Assembly (NCBI GenBank): GCA_009617715.1
Contig: VTFK01000248.1
Location: forward strand, 744,001-808,000
Direction of reading: 5' to 3'
DNA from: Plectrocnemia conspersa
Lineage: Eukaryota > Arthropoda > Insecta > Trichoptera > Polycentropodidae
Length of the DNA: 64,000 nucleotides
Below the pieces are notes generated by a model. The model was not told the origin of the DNA and did no database searches. It saw only the letters and a program-made list of their open reading frames with translations. Below, in pieces: positions 58,211 to 64,000 of the stretch; positions within the stretch are counted from its first letter, which is position 1, and the number at the start of each line of letters is the position of its first letter. The translations under genes and the position numbers were made by a program.

Positions 58211-58526
58211 TATATCATTGTTTTTATTTATTTACCTTTAATTCTAAAAATGTCGAGTATATTCTCTAAAACATTTTTAGACGACTTACTTATTTTCAGG
58301 ACCTCGTCTCAAATTATCCGACAAACTACCTAATTTTTTATTTCGCTCATCGACTATTATTACATTATGCATAACGATTGAATTTTTAACGAAATAAAAG
58401 ACATACGTATTCAAATATAATATATTGTTTATTCACAGCTTAACAAAATTATTATATATAATTGTTATTAAATGGTAACCTAGTAATATGATTTACATTC
58501 ATCTCTTCAACAATATTTTTGAATTT

Positions 58527-58711
58527 CCGATGGCCGGTTTCACACGTGCCAGCGCTGTGTAGTGGGGGTGGTGTTGTATGGGCTAGTACTGACCATTTCA
58601 GACGTGCCAGACGAATCCATCCAGCGCCGGCCCGACGCTGCCCATACAACACCACCCCCACTACACGCCGGGCAAATCCATCCGACCCGGCTCCATGAAA
58701 CCGGCCGATGT
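58527..58711. mobile_element. Compact G+C-rich MITE with inverted arms
   Basis: The perfect 24-bp pair around gtagtgggggtggtgttgta (58559-58582) and cccatacaacaccaccccca lies inside an outer pair ggccggtttca / tgaaaccggcc. Size about 185 bp. It sits about 320 bp past the ens poly(A) signal. No coding capacity; superfamily not assigned. Confidence 0.7.
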
Positions 58712-59099
58712 GTAACAAGTTACTCCCATTCGAATGCAGTTATTAAGATGTTGATCCGTGAGTATTTTTGTATTTTTTTAATCAAGTTCATAGTTTAAAA
58801 TAAGTAAAGCGAAATAAAGCATTTAATTGTAGTGCAGTTTAAACCAATATTGATTACTTCTTTACTGAAAAGAAGTCATATTGGTTCTTTAATTGATACA
58901 ATGCATTTTAGTGACAAATCATAATGAAAATATTGTCAAAGCACACAATTTCATCCAAGAGGATATTCATATTCAATGTCATGTCATCCTGAGCATTTGA
59001 AGAGCCTTTACTATTTCATCCAGGCAACAAAGTCGAATCTTCATTCCTATTACCCTCATATAAAAGTCACTTCACAGATTTTGAGTTGTCCATGTTTTG

Positions 59100-59420
59100 T
59101 ATTTTAATATACTTGGCGACATCAGGCTCCTGATACAATTCGTATTATGCGCTGTACCTCGTGTCTTAGGCAGCCAGTATTATCTTTTAGTAGTTGCATA
59201 AGGCTCAGGAGCTTCGGCCCATTAACAACTAAGATTATCAAGTCAGGCTTTGCTTCGAGGCTAAGCCTGACCTCCTACCTAGGTTGTCGCGAGTGACAGA
59301 CACAGTCGGGTAAGCCCTGTGTGAAAATTATTGATAGTCTACCAGCCTAATAAACAATTAAAGGAGACGGATAGTCCTTCGGACAGAACAAATGGTGCTT
59401 CACGCTCTGCGTACCCATGG
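59100..59420. repeat. Repeat-like G+C-richer stretch with a 9-bp hairpin
   Basis: GTCAGGCTT (59242-59250) pairs with AAGCCTGAC (59263-59271). Nearby cctacctaggttgtcgcgag is a loose inverted relative of the phrases at 22345 and 29227. Probably transposon-derived. Confidence 0.4.
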
Positions 59421-59699
59421 ATAGAATGTAAAACCGAGTTCAGTTATATATTTATATATGTATTTAGTTAAGTTTTATTATGGCCAAAATTTGGCGGCAC
59501 TCTGGTAACACTAGCGTGATGGACACACATTCTCGGGCTCGTGCAGCCAGTTCACTCATTTTAACTTCATTAAATCTCAGCGGCTCAATCTGTGTCTAAT
59601 TGTCACCCGTTACCTCCCATTGCCAAAGCAGTTAAAATATTTTTTTTTAAATACTACAATTGAAATATTCTAGGATCAGGGACGTCATTTCAGCTTTTT

Positions 59700-62450
59700 C
59701 CAGGGGCAGGGAGCAAGTTGGCCGATCAGTGGTCGTATTTTTAATATTTCTATTTTATTAATTCTTTGAGTAGTGAGTTATTCAATACACATTTATTAAT
59801 TTGTTAGTTGTGAGTTAATTTTATGTGTTTTCCATAATTAGTTTTAGATATTATTGTATTTATAGAAAATTATAGAAAAAATCAGTGATTCTCAATGTAT
59901 TGATTTATTTGACTAATTTTTTGTTTTAGTGTGTTTAATTACTTTATTTTAACACTTATCTATTAGAAAATTTCTTTTACATACTTTTATTATATTATTT
60001 GGTTTTTTGTGATTTTTTTTATAAAATTAATATAAAATATTTTTTGTTATGTTCATTTATTTTTATTCTATAATTTATTGACATTATTTTCCATATTAAT
60101 AATTACATAAATATAATGTTTTTTTTATTATTTATCCTTCAGTTATATATGTAAGTAAATAACTGTCTAGGGTACCAAACAGTTAAAGATTGACCACTGT
60201 ACATGTACGGCGATACCGCTCAAATGGTTCAGATTTATAGTATTTCATTAAATGATCAAATTCAAGCAATAAAATCGTGCCATCATATTAAGACTTTTTA
60301 TGTGAATATTACAACTGGTTATTTTACCATGATTATTGTATTTATAAGCACTATGTCGACGATCAAACTTAAAGCGGTTGTCTTTATCGGGCTTTAAATG
60401 GTCGTCTTTGTCAATTCGGTGTAGCTCCGTTTGGCTGAAACTAGAGCGAATTGGTAGTTCTGGATGGAAATTATGACGCAGGTAATGCAGCGTTCTAGTT
60501 TACCTCTTCTTATGACCAATGCAGATAATTCAGGACGAACTAGGATCTTATTATTTGCCCCATTCTTTCCTATAAGTATTTTTAATTCATTTTGACGGTG
60601 TATGCAAACAGTTGAGAATCAATCTGGACTGGGACTCAGACTTGGAAATGCTTGGAAATTCCAGTGACATTCAGAACTGATTTTTTAAAGTACGATACAA
60701 CGGTTTTGGTGCAAATTACTTTTCATAAGCCGTCGTAAGACAAGTCCAATAATTCTAAAACTCTTTTAATACAGATAATTAAGTAAATAAAATGTTTTAT
60801 TAAAATAAAATATTTTTAAATTATTTTTCTGTAGCATTTATTTATCTCAATTAAATATGTTAAAAAAATATCTGAATCTAACGAGCCGCATAATGCAAAA
60901 ATTTACTTTTTTTCCTACGACAGGAATTGAATGTTTAATCGATATCCAAATATCTCTAAATAGTTCATAGTTATTACATATTCTTAAAAGTGTGTTCATA
61001 TTAAATACAATTAAAACAGTACAATGTTGTTCTTATAAAATAAAAGATCACATTTAATATGAAAATCGCAAAATATCTCAATATGCTTGATAATTTATAT
61101 TATTAACATGAAAAATAATAAAATAATAACTGTGAAATTTGTATATATATTCTGAAAAATATACAACTTAATTAGAGTAATTGAAAATCCAATAAAACGT
61201 TAAAGATTTTAATTTTTACGTTAGATACATATTTTAATAAATTTGGCAGATTTTTTGATCAAATCAAAACCACAACGAACATAAAACTTTTATGATTATT
61301 AATCTAAATATTTTCTATAAATGTAGTAATCAAAGTTAATTAGAACGAATCTGAATCATTTTATATTGCGTGACGAACTTAAAATTTATATTAACATAGC
61401 AGTAATAACTTTTTTTAATTGCATATCATCATATGGAAATTTAATGTTGAAAACGACTTGACTGTAAGTTTTATCCCATTGAGAAAAGATATAAATATAA
61501 ATGGGGAAAAGAACCAGAGAACTCAGTATTAAAAGGTTATTTTTATATTACGAAACATAAGTTATAGCAACTTTTCATAAATATTTAGTTACATTCTGAC
61601 ACTTTTTAAAATTCGAATCATCGTTTTGTTTGGTTTCTTTATATGTTTGATGATTTTACTCTTTATCTCAAACTTTACCATTTCCAATAAACTTATTTGT
61701 AACATCAAACTCTATAGGGTGATTCTCCCTAACTAAAATTTTAAAACTGTGAAAAATTATAGTTAATTTACTAGCGGAGAGCTTTGATTATAAGTGCTGA
61801 AACTTATTTCAGTGACATTATATTTTATAAATTCTGTCCATTTGATTTTATCCTCTCTATTAAGACATTTGCTCTTAAATTTTGAGATCGAGAATATTTG
61901 TATAATATTTTGGACCACTAAAATCAGCTAGGCTGATTAAAAAGCTTGAGAAATGGGTGCCGCAGGAACTGAATTAAAACAAAAGTAATGTTTGTTCTGT
62001 GCTTATGTATGCAAATCGATCGTATCGTGTCGTACAACAAAAAGTAGATCCTTCATAAATTCTACAATAAATCGATCTACACAATAGTATACAATAATAA
62101 AGCTACAACACATATCGCGAAATTAAAGGTACACCATAAAATTACTGTACATAATACACAATCTTTTTTTAACCCTCGTTTAGGATTATTGACAAAATGC
62201 ACTAAAAACTGCGACGTCTGACCTCAGCACTTATTAATCCTACACAGCCTTGAATCACCCTACGCCTCAGCCTTGCTTTTCATAGACGTTACTTTACCTT
62301 CCTGTGTTTTTTACGCTGTATGGTGAGGCTGAAATTATTCATAAAATTGTCTTTTTGATTAAAACAATGCTGAAAAATAAAAATAGTCCTGAATAGATTA
62401 GATAAAACGTTGATTAAACACCTGTCTGGAATTTGCATTTACTACATAAC
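59700..62450. other. AT-rich intergenic DNA, little to report
   Basis: Apart from a repeat copy at 60500-60720 (relative of 5600-5790) and a MITE scrap at 60265-60290 (caagcaataaaatcgtgcca), I see no gene, exon or structured element. Confidence 0.4.
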
Positions 62451-62452
62451 AA

Positions 62453-62565
62453 ACATCCGATAAGGATTCTACAAATCCGATTAGTTATCGCCCTATCAGT
62501 TCATTACCGCTATTTAGTAAAATATTTGAAAAAATAATCCTTATCCGTCTACTCTCGGTAATCAG
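62453..62565 (+). mobile_element. LINE reverse-transcriptase fragment cut by a MITE
   Basis: Reads NPISYRPISSLPLFSKIFEK IILIRLLS, the conserved NYRPISLLP..SKIFEK block at the start of jockey-type RT domains. It stops where MITE sequence begins. Confidence 0.85.
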
Positions 62566-62735
62566 CGTTCCCACTGCGACGGCACGATTTTATTGCTTTT
62601 GACGTGGATTTTTGACTTCTGAGAAGGGGTAATTCTTTTTTGCGCTCTCCTATTAGTCAAAATTTGGTTTAGATCTGCTTCATTCGATTCTCACTTATTT
62701 TAAGTCCTCATAACCGAGCGTTTCCACTACTAATT
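62553..62735. repeat. MITE family copy interrupting a LINE fragment
   Basis: gcgttcccactgcgacggca, ttttattgcttttgacgtgg, tgacttctgagaaggg and the closing aaccgagcgtttccac define a short, nearly complete copy about 180 bp long. Confidence 0.75.
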
Positions 62736-63399
62736 CTGAACTAAGACACCTTGCATTTGACCAGAAAAATGCATGTCATGTAATCAAATTGAAATATTAA
62801 AAAAACTATTACTGACTGGCCAACTTTTCACCTCTTCTCTGGAAAAAGCTGAATTGTCATAATCGGAAACTTTATCTTTTTATCTAAACTTTTTAAGAGA
62901 AGCGCTTAATTTTGTTAATTGATCGACTGGCGGATATGGTTTATAATAATTTACATGTTTGTTATTTAAATATATGCGAGTGAACGGTGGACGAGGCACC
63001 TCCGGCCGTTGTCCATCAAAATAATATGCTGCCCTCCACCGCCATCACGTCAGTTTACCAGAGTGCCGCCAAGCGTTGGTCATAATGAATGAATAAATAA
63101 ATATTTAATAGGCCCCCACAATCGCAATAACGTTCGACTGTATTCGTTTTGTTGCTTTCCAAAAATTCATAATATACAATACCCTCACAATACAACCATA
63201 CGCAGTGTATTACTTTTTGCGTGTATTTTAATTTTCGGGGTGGTTACTAGGGCTTGCCATGGTATAACCTTAGACTTTTCACAATGTTGTAAGCAAGACC
63301 TTTTTAATATTCGCTCACCAATCGATGCAAAAGGCTTGTGCTTTTATCTTGAATTTAAAGTAACACAGTACATTATGACGGCTGGCAGTTGCTGAGGAG

Positions 63400-63930
63400 T
63401 CCAGACATTGTACTGTAAAATCATTCTCATTCGTTGCAAATGTTTCATTACAGTTGACTGGTTGACTTCCAGCCTCAATCAAGGGGCGTTGGACGCGCAG
63501 ACTCATCGTGAACCTAAAAGCATGGAGCCAAAGAGAGAAATATCACTTGACGCACAGGCACTCACAGGACACAGTTGCTTCGGCTCTTACCTACATAGGA
63601 TAGGCAAGGAAGCGACCCCTGGGTGGCATAATTGCAACGACGCTGCTCACACGATCTTCAGATGACCAGCACTGAATGCGGGAAGAAAAAACCTTGAAAA
63701 ACACTAGGCGAAAGAAAATTGTTGCCAGATAATATGGTCCTCTTCATGCTGAGCTGAGAGACAAAAATGCGTAGTCAACTTAGCAAGAATTCGCATTGTG
63801 CGTTTTGTCCATGAAAGAAAAGGACGAGAGAAGCTGAAGATAAATCTCCAACGACGAATAAGGGTTTCTAGAGAGCCCATTATTTTAAAGGAACGAAAAC
63901 ACATAATAATGCAAGAGCACTAGCTCTAGA
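63400..63930 (+). mobile_element. R1-like non-LTR retrotransposon, C-terminal fragment
   Basis: The + strand reads AQALTGHSCFGSYLHRIGKE and ATPGWHNCNDAAHTIF, matching the LTGHG.FG.YL..IG...TPGCHHC C-terminal zinc-binding region of R1-type LINE ORF2. The first expected Cys is Trp. Downstream, in a second frame, TLGERKLLPDNMVLFMLS resembles the usual tail. Stops and frame changes show decay. 5' end not defined. Confidence 0.72.
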
Positions 63931-64000
63931 ATAACTGCCTTCCCGAAGTTTTAATATGTAAAACCAGTATAGCTGGGAGGTGGTAGGAGCGGAGGGGCAT

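Larger units (their letters stand above)
59470..63095. repeat. Inverted pair flanking 3.6 kb
   Basis: ttggcggcactctggtaaca and gcgtgatgg at about 59490-59521 match, inverted, catcacgtcagtttaccaga and gtgccgccaa at about 63045-63073. Both outer sides carry cataat and then A/T-rich tails, so these may be the 3' ends of two oppositely oriented LINE copies and not the ends of one element. Confidence 0.6.

Noticed and set aside
1..64000. CRISPR arrays, bacterial operons, rRNA
   Set aside because: No regular direct repeats with unique spacers, no ribosome binding sites or prokaryotic genes; all evidence is eukaryotic.

Overview
This is insect nuclear DNA: AT-rich, intron-rich, and crowded with broken transposable elements. 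The order is uncertain; a lepidopteran-like genome is a guess from the repeat mix. I see no bacterial genes, CRISPR array, rRNA or intact tRNA.

The one well-supported host gene is ensconsin (ens, MAP7 family) on the + strand. It is split over at least 15 coding exons from about 31.75 kb to a stop codon at 56930-56932, with a poly(A) signal at 58193-58198. Splice phases agree at every junction. The exons give about 1,045 residues in a typical ensconsin order: basic Ser/Arg N-terminus, microtubule-binding helix, conserved FAFGSSTPR and SMYEVFHW blocks, a Pro-rich variable region, a charged linker, the Glu/Arg-rich MAP7 domain that recruits kinesin-1, and a low-complexity Asn/Ser tail. The first coding exon was not found; it lies upstream, perhaps in this window. 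Several central exons are phase 1 at both ends, so they can be skipped or swapped without changing frame, and there are candidate alternative splice sites and two candidate early C-termini.

Layout. 0-8 kb: repeat-rich DNA with a hAT-like end, old MITE copies, and a jockey-type LINE with a perfect 3' stem-loop (5.87-7.25 kb). 8-31 kb: long non-coding DNA, probably upstream sequence or first intron of ens. It holds a 1.8 kb element with long inverted ends, a 300-bp tandem array, a deleted Tigger/pogo element, a tRNA-like SINE head, LINE fragments, a 1.07 kb element with perfect 32-bp terminal inverted repeats, and a 165-bp near-perfect palindrome. 31.7-40.4 kb: ens exon 2, CpG-richer blocks, two mariner remnants, a piggyBac-type MITE and a candidate cassette exon. 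40.4-58.2 kb: the body of ens, with two long related MITE copies in its introns. 58.2-64 kb: intergenic DNA with a compact MITE, LINE fragments and an R1-like LINE C-terminus.

I found no clearly new biological system. The best leads are the modular splicing of ens, the unidentified open exon at 39.75 kb, and several large inverted-repeat elements without coding capacity.
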